Source of the DNA: Dermatophagoides farinae | Taxonomy: Eukaryota > Arthropoda > Arachnida > Sarcoptiformes > Pyroglyphidae | DNA length: 64,000 nt | Assembly (NCBI RefSeq): GCF_024713945.1 | Contig: NC_134684.1 | Coordinates: forward strand, 2,957,001 to 3,021,000 | Direction: 5' to 3' | In this document: positions 39,201-50,584 of the stretch, piece by piece | Position numbering within the stretch: the stretch's first letter is position 1 | How the letters are laid out: each line of letters opens with the position of its first letter | Translations under genes and position numbers: made by a program | Notes under the pieces: generated by a model | What the model saw: only the letters and a program-made list of their open reading frames with translations | Told to the model about the DNA's origin: nothing | Database searches by the model: none

Positions 39201-42200
39201 TTCATTCATGATAATAATCATAGAAAAAAAACCATAACATGACATAATTTGATCAGATATAATTATAATAATTGTAACATTTCAGTTGATTTATTCACAT
39301 TTATTAAAAATCAGATAGATCAATAATATATATATTGCCATCAGGTATTATTTAAACAAATCAATCAATCAATCAATCCTATTACACAACACAAGATTGA
39401 AATTTTTTTGATTTGATTTTGATATATAAATAAAATAAAATTTTGTATTATGAATTTTTTTTCTGTTCGTTCGTTCGTTCGTTTGTATCTCAAATTCAAA
39501 TCCATCCATTCATTCATTATTATATAATAAGAAGAAAAACATTCAATTATTATCTGTATATGTATATTGAAAACGTTGTGTAGACGTGTCAACTTACTTT
39601 TGGTTGTTGTCTTAGTAGATCCATTAATACGACGGAAATATCTACTGAACGGCCAATAGATGGTTGTTTAAATAATAATTGTACAGCATTCATTATTGTC
39701 AATACATAAAGAACTATTTGCTGTTCAGTATCTATAGGAAATGTTTTCGATAATATATGATATAAACTTTCATCAACAAATACAGCCGTTTCAACTGTTA
39801 TATTAAACGTTGGTTTTGTTGCTGTTGTTGTTGTTGTTGTTGTCGTTGTTGTTGTAGAATTTATATGATGATCACCAATAATTTCATTAATACTTTCCGG
39901 TTGATTTTCTAATGTTGATGATGAAAATGAATTGTCCGTTGTAGGCATCATAGTTGTTGCTGATATTGTCGATGTGGTAGTTTGACTTGTTGTCGTTGTT
40001 GTTGTTGTTGTTTTATCAGCATCGAAAAAATTTCTATTCGATGCTACAATATCGATCGAACGTTTTTGGCGTTTTTTATTTTCAATCATTAATGATGATG
40101 ATGATGGTGATGATGACGATAATTTTGGGATCAAATCTTTATAATAATTATAATGATGATGATGATGATGATGATTATGATTAGAATTAGTATTTGATCC
40201 ATGTGGACATTCATAATGATTATAATCATTTTTTTTCAACACTAGATGATAATGTTCATGTTGAAATGATGATGATGTTGTTGTTGTTGATTGATTATTA
40301 CCATTACCATTATTTGTGAGAAAAATAATCCTTTTACTTGTCGTTTCAGGTATTGGATTAATCATATAAATTGATGGATTTGTTTCAATTACACCTTGCT
40401 ATCATATCATATAAATGACAAGAAAAAAAAAATAGATTAATCTAATTATATATATTGGTCCTAATATACAATGTGAAGATGAAATCTTTCTTTCATCGAT
40501 CATTTACTTACCATACCGCTACAAAGTGAAATAGCTGCCGCACCATTTTGATGTGCTTCATCATAACCCTGATAAAAACAATTGGATAAATGTTTACGCA
40601 TTGACCAATCATCATTATCTTCATTGACGATTGATCCATTAGATGATTCACGATTTTGATTGATTAGATGAAATCCCGGTGATAATAAACCATGATTTGG
40701 CCATAATCGTAACCGAAATGGTTCACCAAATGCTTCGAATTCAATTTTGATTGGTTTATCTTTATCCGGTGGAATATCATTATTATTATTATTATTGAAA
40801 TTTGAATTAATTGAACGTTTTGTTCGTTGATTGTGATGAATTTGATTTGGTTGATGTTGATGATTAGATGATGTACGTAATGATTTCGATGATATCACTT
40901 GATATTGAGGCACTAATTTTAACCAAAATCAAAATTGAAATCGATCTAAATTTGTAAATTCAATGAAAAAAAAATCTTACCTTCATCATGATGGCCCAAC
41001 AAAACGATTCGTTCTTCAGCTGTTAAATGTTGATGTATATCACTGTTGAAAATATTTTCATTCACATTTATTGTCGATGATGATGATGATGATGTGACAA
41101 ACATTCGATGACACTGGTAAAAAAAAAATGAATGAACAAACAAAAAAAAAATTAAATCTAAACAATTCAAATATTCATCATGCTCATTGATTGATTTAAT
41201 TGAATTTCGTTTTATTTAATCTGATTTTTTGTTGTTGTTGTTTTTTTTCAATTTCGTCCAATAATCACAAGTTTTTTTTTGTGTGTGTGTGCGAATTCAA
41301 GTGTAACATCAAATTTGATGAATGGTGTGTGTGTGTGTGTGTGTTTGTTTTCTGGAAAAGTTATTTATTTATTTATATTTGGGGTCTCATGGGCCATTTA
41401 TTTATTTATTTTGATTTTGATTTTGATCCGGCTGATTATACATTTGTTTTAAATGAAATATAAGCGTTTTTTTTGTGTTCCTCATTGTGTTGGTTACAAT
41501 TTTTTTTTCTCTTGCCTGACCAGAAATGACAACGGGGAAACAAAAACAAAAAAAAAATAGAATGAAAATTGGAACACTTATCAAAGTTAAATTCAGGAAA
41601 AATAAAATTTTTTTTTTTTGAATGAAATTTATGAATTATTTGATACTATACTATGGCTACAATCATGATTTTGTTTTGTTTTTTTTTCGTTAATCAAATC
41701 ATGATGATTGTCAGTTATGTCCAGTATATATCTATTTTGTCCGATGGTGATAGAGCGGATATGAACAAAAACAAACAATTCCTGGCCGGCCAACACAATG
41801 TTATAATCACAAACAAACAAATGTATGTATGTATGTATGTATTTGATATTCATATGTCATTTTTTTTCTTTGTTGAAACATCCAGGATTATCATCATCAT
41901 CATTATTCGTAAATCAGGTTGGATGATGATACATTGTCAGGTATGTTGTGTTTGGCTGTCATATATTCATTATTTTGTTTGTTTATAAAAAAAACAAAAC
42001 TGAGAAAAAATAAACAAAAGATAAACAAACGAGTTTAAGTGGGTGGATGGATAAATGGATGGATGGATAAAATGAATGAATGGATGCATATCCATCGGCT
42101 CATGGTACTGGATTCTTGTATCTTTTTTGTTGTTGTTGTTGTTGTTGCATGTTTTTTGTTTTTTGTCATAATCTTTTTGTTCATCACTATATTCGGTTAG

Positions 42201-44479
42201 AATTGAAAATATTATTTTAATCTAGGTTTTCATCTTTTTTTTTGTTGTCAACAGCAACAACTTTCAACTTTCATGGAAAGATTATTTCATTTATTTATTT
42301 TTTTTCACATCTTTTTTTTCTCTCTCTCCCTCGTTATTTTCATTCATTCATTCATTGTTGATCTGATGATGATAATGATGATGATGATCCAAATAGAATG
42401 TGATGTGATGATCATTTTATATGTCTATATGTAAATATGTTCACACGGTTTATCACCTACGCCTACGCATATTAAGTTTATGTTTGTGTTTGGTAGGTGT
42501 AGTAAGAAAAAAAAAAAATTTTCCAACATCTAACTCGTCCATTGATCAACATTGTATTGAAAAATTTTTACCATCACATTGTTAAATGATTAATGGCGGA
42601 AAAAAAATCAAAATCAAATCATAACAACAACAACAACAAAAAAATCGAAAACGATTTGACCGGTACTGCACATACACACATGCACTAAAAAAATTGAATT
42701 GTCCAGTATGTGAATTCGTATGATGATGATGATAAAACTGGACCAGAGTCCAAAAAAAAAAAAAATGGTTCCTTCGTTTATTGCCATTATTTATATCCAA
42801 ATGACCATTTCATATCATTGTCGAGAATATGTGAAAAAAAATGAGGAAGATGATGATGATGGAAAGAAATCTTTTTTTTTTCATCTTCTTACAACCAACA
42901 ATGATTTTTCCATAATAATCGGAAAAGAAAATCTTTCCTTTTCACTTTCTAATATATATATATGATGATATTGATGTGTGATCCGTTTTATTTTTTTTTT
43001 TTTGCTTTCGCTTTCGATTCGATTATCAAATGATGATGATCATCATCATCATCATCGCATTATCATCATCACATTGTTGTAAAATATGTGAGAAAAAAAA
43101 ATATTGAATGATTGTAAATATGTGTCTGTGAACAACAACAAGGTGTGAATTTAATGATGAAAAATCTCGTCACCCAAATGTGTTTGATATACGTGTATAT
43201 GGATTGATTATTGCCGAATTTTTTTTTATTTTTTGTCACCAAATTTTATCTTAATAGAATCATTTCCGTCGTTTAAAGCTTTTTAAAAAATAACCAATCT
43301 ATCTCTATCTCTTTTTTTTAATGTCCATCTGTTGTCAACTAAACGTAGCCGTGTTTTTTTTCCCCTGGTAACACATTTGGAATTATACCATCTTCATTGT
43401 CATAATCGACCGAACGAGCGAGTGAGAGAATGAGAAAAAAAATCAACTAATCGGATCATTATTATTCAGTTTATAGATGATATAATATTTTTTTTTTTTC
43501 AAAAAGAAAACGACAGAACTAGCATTAGCATTTTGTTGATGCATTGAAAAATACACTTTATCAATCGGATTTGTATGTTTGTTTGTTTGTTTGTTTGTCT
43601 GTTTCAATCAAAATTGTCTACGATGGTGACATTTGTGTTCATAATAAAAATTTTGTAATGTTTCATTCTCGTTTGTAATAATCGTCATCATCAATATGAA
43701 ATGCATAGGAAGAAAAAAAAATTTGTCGAGGTCGTACAAGAATTTTTTTTTTTTGGACTAATTTTATGCTTTTGAACACTATCACACAGATGACAATTGT
43801 ATTAATTATAAAAAAAACCAAGGTAACAGCACAACACAATAATGATGATGATGATGTGTTTTTGTTGCTTTGGTCTCATTGAATATAAAGAATTCCCAAT
43901 GCGATCATTATTGTCATTACAATAATAATAATAATAAAACAATTCAAATCCATCGTTTGTTTAAGTTTGGTCCTTTCATTATTCAATTTTTCATTGTCGA
44001 ATAATTTTTTTTATTGCGCATATACAAAATACAAAATGAACAAAATGAAAATTCGTCAACGAATATTTTACGGACCAAACAAAAGAATTGAAAATCGAAT
44101 CAAAATCACATGCAAATCAATGTAAATTTAATCACATTTACATCATCATTATTCTTTTTTTTTGTCTGTATTGTATTTTTTTCTGTTTTTCTGTTTTATA
44201 ATTGAACGGATTTTCTACAAATTGAATCAGGTAATTTTTTGTAATTGTATTCATATGATGATGATGATGATAATTATAATAATAAAAAGAAAAAAAACTT
44301 ACCATCCATTCGAATGGACATATCACAACAATCATTATCATTAACAATTTGATGATGATTTGTTTGTTGCTGTTGTTGTTGTTGTTTTTTGGCCATCTTA
44401 ATGATGTTGTTTTTGATGTTTTTGTTGTCCATGATGATGATGATGATGACGATGATGACCAAAATGTCCTCGTCGACAT
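23927..44479 (-). CDS. ADAMTS: ADAMTS-family secreted zinc metalloprotease
   Basis: Secreted reprolysin-type protease of the extracellular matrix. Exons in transcript order: 44303-44479, 40981-41113, 40512-40912, 39598-40398, 28696-28820, 27138-28629, 26869-27064, 26354-26803, 26043-26299, 25584-25981, 24331-25525, 23927-24260; about 1985 aa. Order of parts: signal segment (to ~59); propeptide with a conserved EFEAFGEPFRLRLWPN block and furin-like sites RTKR (133-136) and RQKR (347-350); catalytic domain from ~438 with zinc site HEMGHSLGMEH (H594, H598, H604) and Met-turn VMSP (M620); disintegrin-like region; TSP1 (NWSYWSDYGPC); Cys-rich module; second TSP1 (NNWSDWHPVTEC); second Cys-rich module; Ser/Thr-rich linker; a TSP1-like repeat (WSVILSECNRPCGEGIRTVR) and a final TSP1-like repeat. 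Phases close through all twelve exons apart from one extra base in exon 9. Family is certain; subfamily is not assigned. Confidence 0.95.
24331..25525 (-). CDS. ADAMTS: ADAMTS exon 11 (linker and TSP1 repeat)
   Basis: Begins ESVLYRHEILQLFAPST; a ~300-aa basic, Ser/Thr-rich linker with an Asp run follows. It ends in a TSP1 repeat (YIWSVILSECNRPCGEGIRT, then VRVVC, CKERDC). Donor GGAAG|GTATGG. Confidence 0.9.
25584..25981 (-). CDS. ADAMTS: ADAMTS exon 10 (second cysteine-rich module)
   Basis: TCLGRREALQVC completes the preceding TSP1 repeat. Then comes a Cys-rich module: SICHKYQTKFSSLLSGNGRQ, GCIVACEDRLW, DGRFPFGTDCS, GYCLNGKCIHFD. This is the pattern of an ADAMTS cysteine-rich domain. Donor GCTG|GTAAGT, phase 1. 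Confidence 0.92.
26043..26299 (-). CDS. ADAMTS: ADAMTS exon 9 (second TSP1 repeat, contains a frame break)
   Basis: Reads to NNWSDWHPVTECQYSISC in one frame and meets a stop (TAA) two codons later. The neighbouring frame supplies NGRGFRLVTRECRRQ, the rest of a normal TSP1 repeat, and ends at an ideal donor CGACA|GTAAGT in phase with exon 10. One surplus base near 26090-26095 explains this. Splicing at the weaker donor CC|GTAATG (exon end 26089) would also keep frame but delete the repeat's RxxREC core. Confidence 0.82.
26354..26803 (-). CDS. ADAMTS: ADAMTS exon 8 (first cysteine-rich module, second half)
   Basis: ASHSCFVWCYKRGGGFMTQG, then DGTPCG and GYCYNGQCRRFNC, the end of a Cys-rich domain, followed by a spacer. 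Donor AAAG|GTTTGT. The 54-nt intron that follows has no in-frame stop. Confidence 0.9.
26869..27064 (-). CDS. ADAMTS: ADAMTS exon 7 (first cysteine-rich module, first half)
   Basis: TCSPYSATSAATGSGAKH to DTCLMAAKFNDKIENHGTQY and PSYD. It is an open stretch between acceptor CTGTAG and donor GATT|GTGAGT. It joins the TSP1 end CNAVK to the Cys-rich module and has correct phase on both sides. Confidence 0.88.
27138..28629 (-). CDS. ADAMTS: ADAMTS exon 6 (zinc site, disintegrin-like region, first TSP1)
   Basis: The largest coding exon. It includes VVGLAPVSGMC, the zinc-binding HEMGHSLGMEHDG, Met-turn FVMSP, and a disintegrin-like region (VDDQCRFRFG, CRVIKCYV, GTECGHEKWCREGRC). After a ~180-aa Ser/Thr/Asn-rich insertion comes a TSP1 repeat (NGNWSYWSDYGPC to CHGPDTRVKLC). 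The insertion between disintegrin-like region and TSP1 is not usual for the family. Confidence 0.95.
28696..28820 (-). CDS. ADAMTS: ADAMTS exon 5 (catalytic domain, middle part)
   Basis: NLTPSDNIDTYLTNFCVWQH, then HALLLSG. It corresponds to the FCxWQ ... DxAxLLTG stretch of ADAMTS catalytic domains. Short exon bounded by TTTAG| and GG|GTACGA; phase 0 in, phase 2 out. Confidence 0.92.
31961..31989. repeat. (TGA)n microsatellite
   Basis: About ten TGA/ATG units without interruption, in ADAMTS intron 4. Confidence 0.9.
33325..33348. repeat. T24 homopolymer
   Basis: Run of T following a (T4-6C)n tract. Read on the - strand, the direction of the ADAMTS transcript, it is a poly-A stretch. Confidence 0.85.
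36137..36157. repeat. (TG)n microsatellite
   Basis: About ten TG units in ADAMTS intron 4. Confidence 0.9.
36582..36605. repeat. (AC)12 microsatellite
   Basis: Twelve AC units in ADAMTS intron 4. Confidence 0.9.
37501..37523. repeat. A23 homopolymer
   Basis: Uninterrupted A-run followed directly by a locally CG-bearing TACGCGCGC stretch, in ADAMTS intron 4. Confidence 0.85.
39598..40398 (-). CDS. ADAMTS: ADAMTS exon 4 (propeptide end, furin site, start of catalytic domain)
   Basis: QGVIETNPSIYMINPIPE continues the propeptide. A cysteine lies in YECPHG; ENKKRQKRS holds the likely furin cleavage site. After a poly-Thr/Ser insert the catalytic domain begins VETAVFVDESLYHI and VLTIMNAVQLLFKQPSIG. 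Donor AAA|GTAAGT, phase 0. Confidence 0.93.
40512..40912 (-). CDS. ADAMTS: ADAMTS exon 3 (propeptide core)
   Basis: The M12B propeptide block KIEFEAFGEPFRLRLWPNHG and later NCFYQGYDEAHQNGAAAISL are typical of ADAMTS proregions. A basic RTKR upstream could be an early proprotein-convertase site. Phase 1 in (G|TG), phase 0 out (ATG|GTAAGT). Confidence 0.93.
40981..41113 (-). CDS. ADAMTS: ADAMTS exon 2 (start of propeptide)
   Basis: CHRMFVTSSSSSSTINVNEN to HLTAEERIVLLGHHDE. The acceptor TTTTTTTTTACCAG precedes TGT; the open frame upstream of it has no ATG, so another exon must supply the start. Donor GAAG|GTAAGA, phase 1. Confidence 0.85.
41114..44302 (-). other. ADAMTS intron 1 (3.2 kb)
   Basis: Lies between the proposed signal-peptide exon and the propeptide. 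It holds (GT)n, (CAA)n, (GTAT)n and T-runs; no other coding exon is seen. Its length depends on exon 1 being correct. Confidence 0.6.
44303..44479 (-). CDS. ADAMTS: ADAMTS exon 1 (start codon and signal peptide)
   Basis: An ATG at 44479 (A at -3) opens 59 codons: a Ser/Thr/Asn-rich n-region, then the hydrophobic IIIKLLMIMIVVICPFEWM, then an ideal donor ATG|GTAAGT in phase 0 with exon 2. This gives the secretion signal that the rest of the gene lacks. The join is inferred over 3.2 kb; the ~40 residues before the hydrophobic core are long for a signal peptide. An overlapping Gln-rich frame here (from ATG in AAGATGGCC) does not give a signal. Confidence 0.68.
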
Positions 44480-45720
44480 TTTGTTATTTTTTCGTTTCGA
44501 ATATTTTTATCGATTAAAAATGTATATTGTTCGTAGAATGATCATGGAATCTATCAATATTGGTTATCATTATTGAAATTGCAGAGAGAGATATTCAAAC
44601 AAAACAAATGAATCACCATGAATAAAATCTGATTATCGAATGTCAATGAATCGAACATTATTTATGAACAGCACACACACACAGCATTTTTTTCGTTGAA
44701 TAAATCATCAAAACACTCAAACTCAAACTCAAAAATAAAGATTATTTCACCAACTAAGACATTGATATATATATGGTGCGAATAAATTTTTTTTTGTGGA
44801 ATTAAAATTGAAAATCTTGATGCCTAAAATTTTGACATGAAAACAAACAAACAGATAATAATTGAATTGAAATTAATGTGTGTGTGTGTAAACAGATTGA
44901 TGAAAAACACAAACACAAACACACACACGTTTCCCAAAAACAAAATATTTTGATTCGAATCAATTTCATAATAATAATCATATATAAATGGTGAAAATAT
45001 TTTCATAAATTATCAATCTAACTGACTGATTTATTGAATGTTTCAAATACTGACTAACTGACCGTGTGTTTGTGTGTGTGTGTTCTGATCTTGTAAAAAA
45101 AAAATGTAAGCCAAAACATTATTTACCTTCAATATATTCCATTCCATTCCATTTGATATTTTTTATTTTGAACAATAAAAAAAAAGAGAGCATCAAAATG
45201 TCCAAAACATGCGGAAAACGAAAGAGAAAGTGAAATGTTTGTTGTAATGTGAACTCAACAACAACAACAAAAAAAAATACTTGTTGAAATGATGATCAGA
45301 AAGAGAGAGAGAAAAATTTCTTTTTCTTTTTTTTTTTTGCTTCATTTCAAATTGTCATGGCTCACCATCATCATCATCATCATCATCATTACTTATTTAC
45401 TTACACTTAGTTTACACATCAATGATTCGGATATAACCGGGCGTCATCATCATCATCATTCGAACAAAAAAAAAAAAAAAACTTCACTTCCATTATTACA
45501 CATGTGTACACAGAAAAAAAAATACTGACAATTCATTATCAAGAAAAAAAACCCCGGTTTTTTTTCGAGAAATAGCCGCATAGTTTAAAGTTAGTTCATT
45601 GTGTGAAAATTGGCACTGAAAATTTGTTTTTTTTTTTGAAACACAAAAAAACTCGAATGAACATCATCAAACCAATTATTATTGTTTTTCAGCAAAATAA
45701 AAAAAAAAGATGATGAAAAA

Positions 45721-45747
45721 CAACAACAACAACAACAACAACAACAA
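45721..45747. repeat. (CAA)9 microsatellite
   Basis: Nine CAA units. Not within any open frame I accept, though the same unit encodes poly-Gln in three of the genes. Confidence 0.9.
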
Positions 45748-47190
45748 ATACAATGAAACAAATTAATCTCCTGCTACATATATTGAATAGTGGAAATAGC
45801 CTCGATTCGTAAAACTTGATTAGACTAATGATTGAATAATTTTGTTTTTTGTTTTTTTTTTGTTTTGTTTATTCAAATTAGACAATTTTGTTACATGATT
45901 TATTTCACTCTCTGTGTGTGTGTGTGTGTGTGTTTGTGTCTAAAAATGAATTAAATTCCCTGAAATTGGCCAATTTCAATTTGTCCATGTAGAATGAATT
46001 TTTTTTTTCTCTCTCTCTTGGTAATTGTCACCGAATGTTGATTGTTTTAGATATATAGGGACAATAATTTCTTTATATAAAATACACACACACACACACA
46101 CACAAGGACAAATGATGTTGATGATGGCAATTTTTTTTCATTTATATCTCTGTGTGTGTATTTGGTGTGTGTTCAGGTATTCAATTTGGTCAGTAGAAAA
46201 CTAATTATTATTATAATAATAATAATAATTAAACCTCGATCATCAAAAATGATAATATTTTTATCAACTTTGACATACACACACACACACACAATAATGC
46301 ATACATACATGGCGACAAATGATTTTGAACATACAAAAAAAAACACCCACTTTTTTTCAGTATGTTCTCGTTTTTTTCCCCCATTTTACATTGCATTTAT
46401 TCTGATCTACTAATATTATTACCAAGTTTATATAGCCAATCAATCGATTGATCATTTCAAATGAAACAATAATTCCAAATTTAGATTATTTTCTTGTAAT
46501 TTTTTTTAGTGAATGAAAAGGAAAAAAATTTTTTTCATGTTATGGTTATTCAAATGAAATGGATAAAATACATGAAAAAAAAATTGCAATGTCCACTTTT
46601 ATTTTCTCAAAACAATATTTTTGCTGCTACTGTTGTTGTTGTTGTTGTTGCTGTTTATTTATTTCTGATGAAAAGATCAAAGAATCTGAACTGAATTTGA
46701 ATTGACAATTTTTTTTTCTAATACAAATTTACGATAAAAACAATTTACGGAGAGAGAGAGAGAGAAAGAAGAAAAAAAAAACAAAATCAATTCAAACGGA
46801 TCACTTGAATATAAAAGTGATCATTATCACCATCAGCAATAATATTGATTTGGTGTGCATTCTTGCCCTCGCTCTCCCTCACAAATAAACAATTAACACA
46901 CAACGCACAGTATGTGTTAATTACAGAATACACATCGTATGTGGAAACAAAAATATGCTGAATAAATGTGAAAAGAGATATTCAATATCCAATATATATA
47001 TATATTATAAGCCGGAAACAATCAAAATCAAACAAAACAAAACAAAACGATTACCATTTCACAGATATATATTCTCTATATTCCATTCTGAATTCTATCT
47101 GTTAACAATAAGAATATGAAAAACAAAATTAGTAATTCCTAATCACACTACAAACGTATTGAATCAATTCGTATTCATTTCGTTTTCTTA

Positions 47191-47191
47191 T

Positions 47192-47227
<36 letters not shown>

Positions 47228-47228
47228 G
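47191..47228. repeat. (CA)n-(TA)n compound microsatellite
   Basis: CA dinucleotides pass directly into TA dinucleotides. Confidence 0.9.
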
Positions 47229-48716
47229 ATAAAAAAACTGATCAATCCGATTTATTTTGATCCACTAATTTTGAGTTACTGGAATAACAGCAAAAAAAAA
47301 CACCATTTGAAAAGAAATGGAAAAAAAAGCCAAATAAAAATCACATCATCAAGGAAAAATAAAAATAAAAGCGACTTTCATTGATGCATTAACATTGACC
47401 TTTTGCATTTTTTTTTGTTATTTTTATTTTTATATATTCCATCCATTACAACCTGATATATACAATCTAAAATTGTGATCCATGAATGAAAAAACGAATG
47501 TTGGTTAAATAATAATCACATTGCCAATTGCTGCATCTATAAAGAGATATGATGATGATGATGATGATGATAGGCAATAAAATGAAAAAAATTAAGGCCA
47601 GAAATAATAAAATGGAATTCAATACAAAAAAATTGGGTAAGCATTCATGATGATGATGATGATGATGAATAAAAAACTAGCAGCACATCATGTTGATGAT
47701 GATGATGTCAATTATTATTGAAAATAATCATCACCTACCTGTATGTGTGTGTGTGTACATACTAGGGTGACTACGATTATCATCATCATCATCATCATAA
47801 TTTTATTGTTATGATTATTATGTAACACATCATTGATTCACTTGAATTTTACATTGCATTTGATATGATTTGTCATTTTCAACAGAAAAAAATGGATTTT
47901 GTTTTGTTTGTTCGTTCGTTTCAACAACAACAACAACAACAACGAAAAAAAAATTGAAATCTCAACATCAACAAAAGAAAAAAAAAACAGATGGATAATA
48001 TAACTTTGGTAGCTTTGATTTCATTTCATTTCATTTTTTTGCATTTTTTTTTTCTTTTGTATAATCGTCATCATATGTGTAAATTTTTTTCGTATTGAAA
48101 GTGTTTATTAGTGAAAAAATTCACAAATATAGTGTTTTGTTTGTTCGTGTGTGTGTGCGCGTGTATGTTATTTCTTTTGTCCCGTTTTGTTTTTGTTGTT
48201 GTCGTTGTTGTTATTCCAATCATTGCCATCGACCTGAATATTTTTTTTTTTACTTTCTGTCAACTTTTCACATTTTGCACAATTCAAATTTTTTAAAATA
48301 ATCTGAAGACTTGAAAAAAAAATTGTATTGATTAATCATTGATTGGTGTTGTTTGATTGTGTGTCCACTCTGTCTTTCTCTCAAACACACATCCACACCC
48401 ACTCACACACACACACACACTTGTTTACAATCGAAGAGATTGATTTTTTTGATCAAAATTTTAATTTCATATCAATAATAAATGCTAAATGGTGATATAT
48501 TATTATTTTCAATTTCATTCCATTTTATTTTTATTCTAATTTTCATTTTTTTCAATTGTTTTACATTTCAAGATCATCAAACAAACAAAAAAAAGTGTTA
48601 CTGTGTGTGTTTGACCAAGTTAAACGAGCCATAAAAACCAACTGGCCAAGTGAATTTGTCAATTTTCATTCAGTAAAAAAAAACAGATTTTGTTTCGTTT
48701 TGTTGAACAAATGTAT

Positions 48717-48717
<1 letters not shown>

Positions 48718-48750
<33 letters not shown>
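48718..48750. repeat. A33 homopolymer
   Basis: Longest A-run in the window. The ~160 bp before it are less repetitive than their surroundings, so a poly-A-tailed insertion on the + strand is possible, but I could not identify a source gene or flanking target-site duplication. Confidence 0.85.
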
Positions 48751-48752
<2 letters not shown>

Positions 48753-48973
48753 ATAGACCACAGTGATGAAAACAAAATATTCAGATTTAAAAATTTATTT
48801 TTTCGAGTTCAAGTTCAAATTAAATTTAGTTTAATAGATAATCTACAATATAATCGAAATGATGAAATGAAAACATTTTTTTTTTATTTCAAGCATATAT
48901 ACAAATGAATGATAAGATAATTTTCTGACAATAGCCCTTGGATTTTTTTTTCTTTCTTTGGGCCATCCGTCAC

Positions 48974-48975
<2 letters not shown>

Positions 48976-49013
<38 letters not shown>
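48976..49013. repeat. (AC)19 microsatellite
   Basis: Longest dinucleotide run in the window, about 460 bp beyond the GPCR stop codon. Confidence 0.92.
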
Positions 49014-49016
<3 letters not shown>

Positions 49017-49470
49017 ATTGCATTATTAAAATCCGGTTATTATTATTATTATTATTGGCCAAATCAATTGTATTCATTCATTTTGGTGTGGTGGTCATCT
49101 CCATTGTCATTTTTTTTCTATTAATGGTGGTGATAGTGGTGGTGGTGGCCCACAGTAGTGAATGGTGGCTGTTATTATTATTTCAGCAGCAACAACAACG
49201 ACAACAGTTTTTTTTCCTTTAATATTCACACAAAAGTGAAGGATACCTTTTAATCTTAAATTGGATCAGCCAAATTGAATGGATGGATTTTTTTTTTTGG
49301 CAAAAATTCAATTGGATTTTATTATTATTAGAGTGTTTTGTTTGTTTGTTTGTTTGTTTGCATATATTCATTACAATTTTTGTTGTGGTCAATTTGTGTG
49401 TGTGTGTGTGGGTGTGTTTACGTTGATGACAGATTTTACAATTTTTTTTTGTCTCATTTATTCTCATGTT

Positions 49471-50584
49471 TCAAAATGAATGTTCATAATAATAGGAACT
49501 CTTATTCTTATGGCCTTGTCGTCGTTGCTGTTGCTGTTGTTGTTGTTGTTGTTTATGGTCATATTTTGTTGTCGATAATGAATAATGTGAAAACAATGAT
49601 TGACAAGAATTGACACATTTCTTTCCATTCTCATTTGTTTGATTAAATTTTTTCAAATTATTTGCCTGATTTATTCGATTAAAACGTTTCGATTGTTGCT
49701 GTTGTTGTTGTTGATGATTATTTTGTCGTTTAAAAAATAAAGATGGTAATGATCGATGTTCTATGGCCACTGATTTCATATGTTCATTATCCTCCGATTG
49801 TCGGCTATTTCGATTATCCGGCTTTGTTGTTGATGTTGTTGTTGTTGTTGTTGTTATCGTTTTTCGTCGTCCGCTGCCTACGGCGGCTGCTGCCCCATTA
49901 CCACTTACAATACTTATACCATTTGATATTGATGATGATGATGATGTGGAAGGTGATTTCATTGAAAATAACATTCGTTTTAATCGATTTGGATATTTGA
50001 AATTTGAAACAATTAAATTGGTCGATTGTTGCTGCTGTTGTTTTTGTTGTTGTTGTTGTTGTTGCTGTTGTTGTTTTTTTTGATCAATCATTTGATTAAT
50101 TTCCATTTCAACCTCGCTATAATCTGGATTTTCACTGTGGCTATCATTATTGATATTACAATTATCATGAAAATGATTATGATGACGACAATGATGATGA
50201 TGATGATGATGATGATGATGTTGATGATGATTACGAAATTCAACCGATGTAGTTGATATTCTATGACTACAAACAGTAGATGGTGTCTGTGATAATTCTG
50301 CTTCAGCATATGAAAATGAATCAGAAATTTCTGAATGTGAATTCTGTTTTATTGATGATGATGATTGTTGATTTTGATTATAATGATAATTTTCTGTTGA
50401 AAATGATTGTGCTTGTTGTGTTGTTTTATAACCAGTGGTTGTACCTGTACGTGCCATAGGCAAACAAGATGTTGTAGCCATTGCTTCAGCTAATGAATTA
50501 TTCACTGGTGTTAATGTACCGGTACGTTGTTTACGATAACGATGTCTATGTCGATGATGATTACACGAATTCATCATCATTCGT
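49471..50584 (-). CDS. GPCR exon 5 (C-terminal tail)
   Basis: RRMMMNSCNHHRHRHRYRKQ opens the cytosolic tail. It is rich in His, Gln, Ser and Thr, with two poly-Gln tracts, and ends SSYYYEHSF. Codons for the Gln and His runs are CAA and CAT repeats. Join to exon 4 is phase 2 (CG|A). Confidence 0.85.

Larger units (their letters stand above)
28821..39597 (-). other. ADAMTS intron 4 (10.8 kb)
   Basis: Splits the catalytic domain. I find no nested gene, tRNA or mobile-element protein on either strand. Content is microsatellite and AT-rich sequence, including a (TGA)n run at 31961-31989, a T24 run at 33325-33348, (TG)n at 36137-36157, (AC)12 at 36582-36605 and A23 at 37501-37523. It is by far the longest intron in the window. 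Confidence 0.75.
44480..49470. other. Intergenic region between ADAMTS 5' end and GPCR 3' end
   Basis: About 5 kb with no supported gene. The left end should contain the ADAMTS promoter (transcribed leftwards) and the right end the GPCR 3' UTR. Microsatellites include (CAA)9 at 45721-45747, (CA)n followed by (TA)n at 47191-47228, an A33 run at 48718-48750 and (AC)19 at 48976-49013. Confidence 0.65.

Noticed and set aside
39650-39665. CAATAGATGG match within ADAMTS exon 4
   Set aside because: It is coding sequence for the conserved PSIG block and lacks the GGCG end, so a coincidence.
44274-44462. Gln-rich frame overlapping the proposed ADAMTS exon 1
   Set aside because: The overlapping frame beginning at 44479 gives a hydrophobic signal segment and the matching phase 0 donor; the Gln-rich frame does neither.
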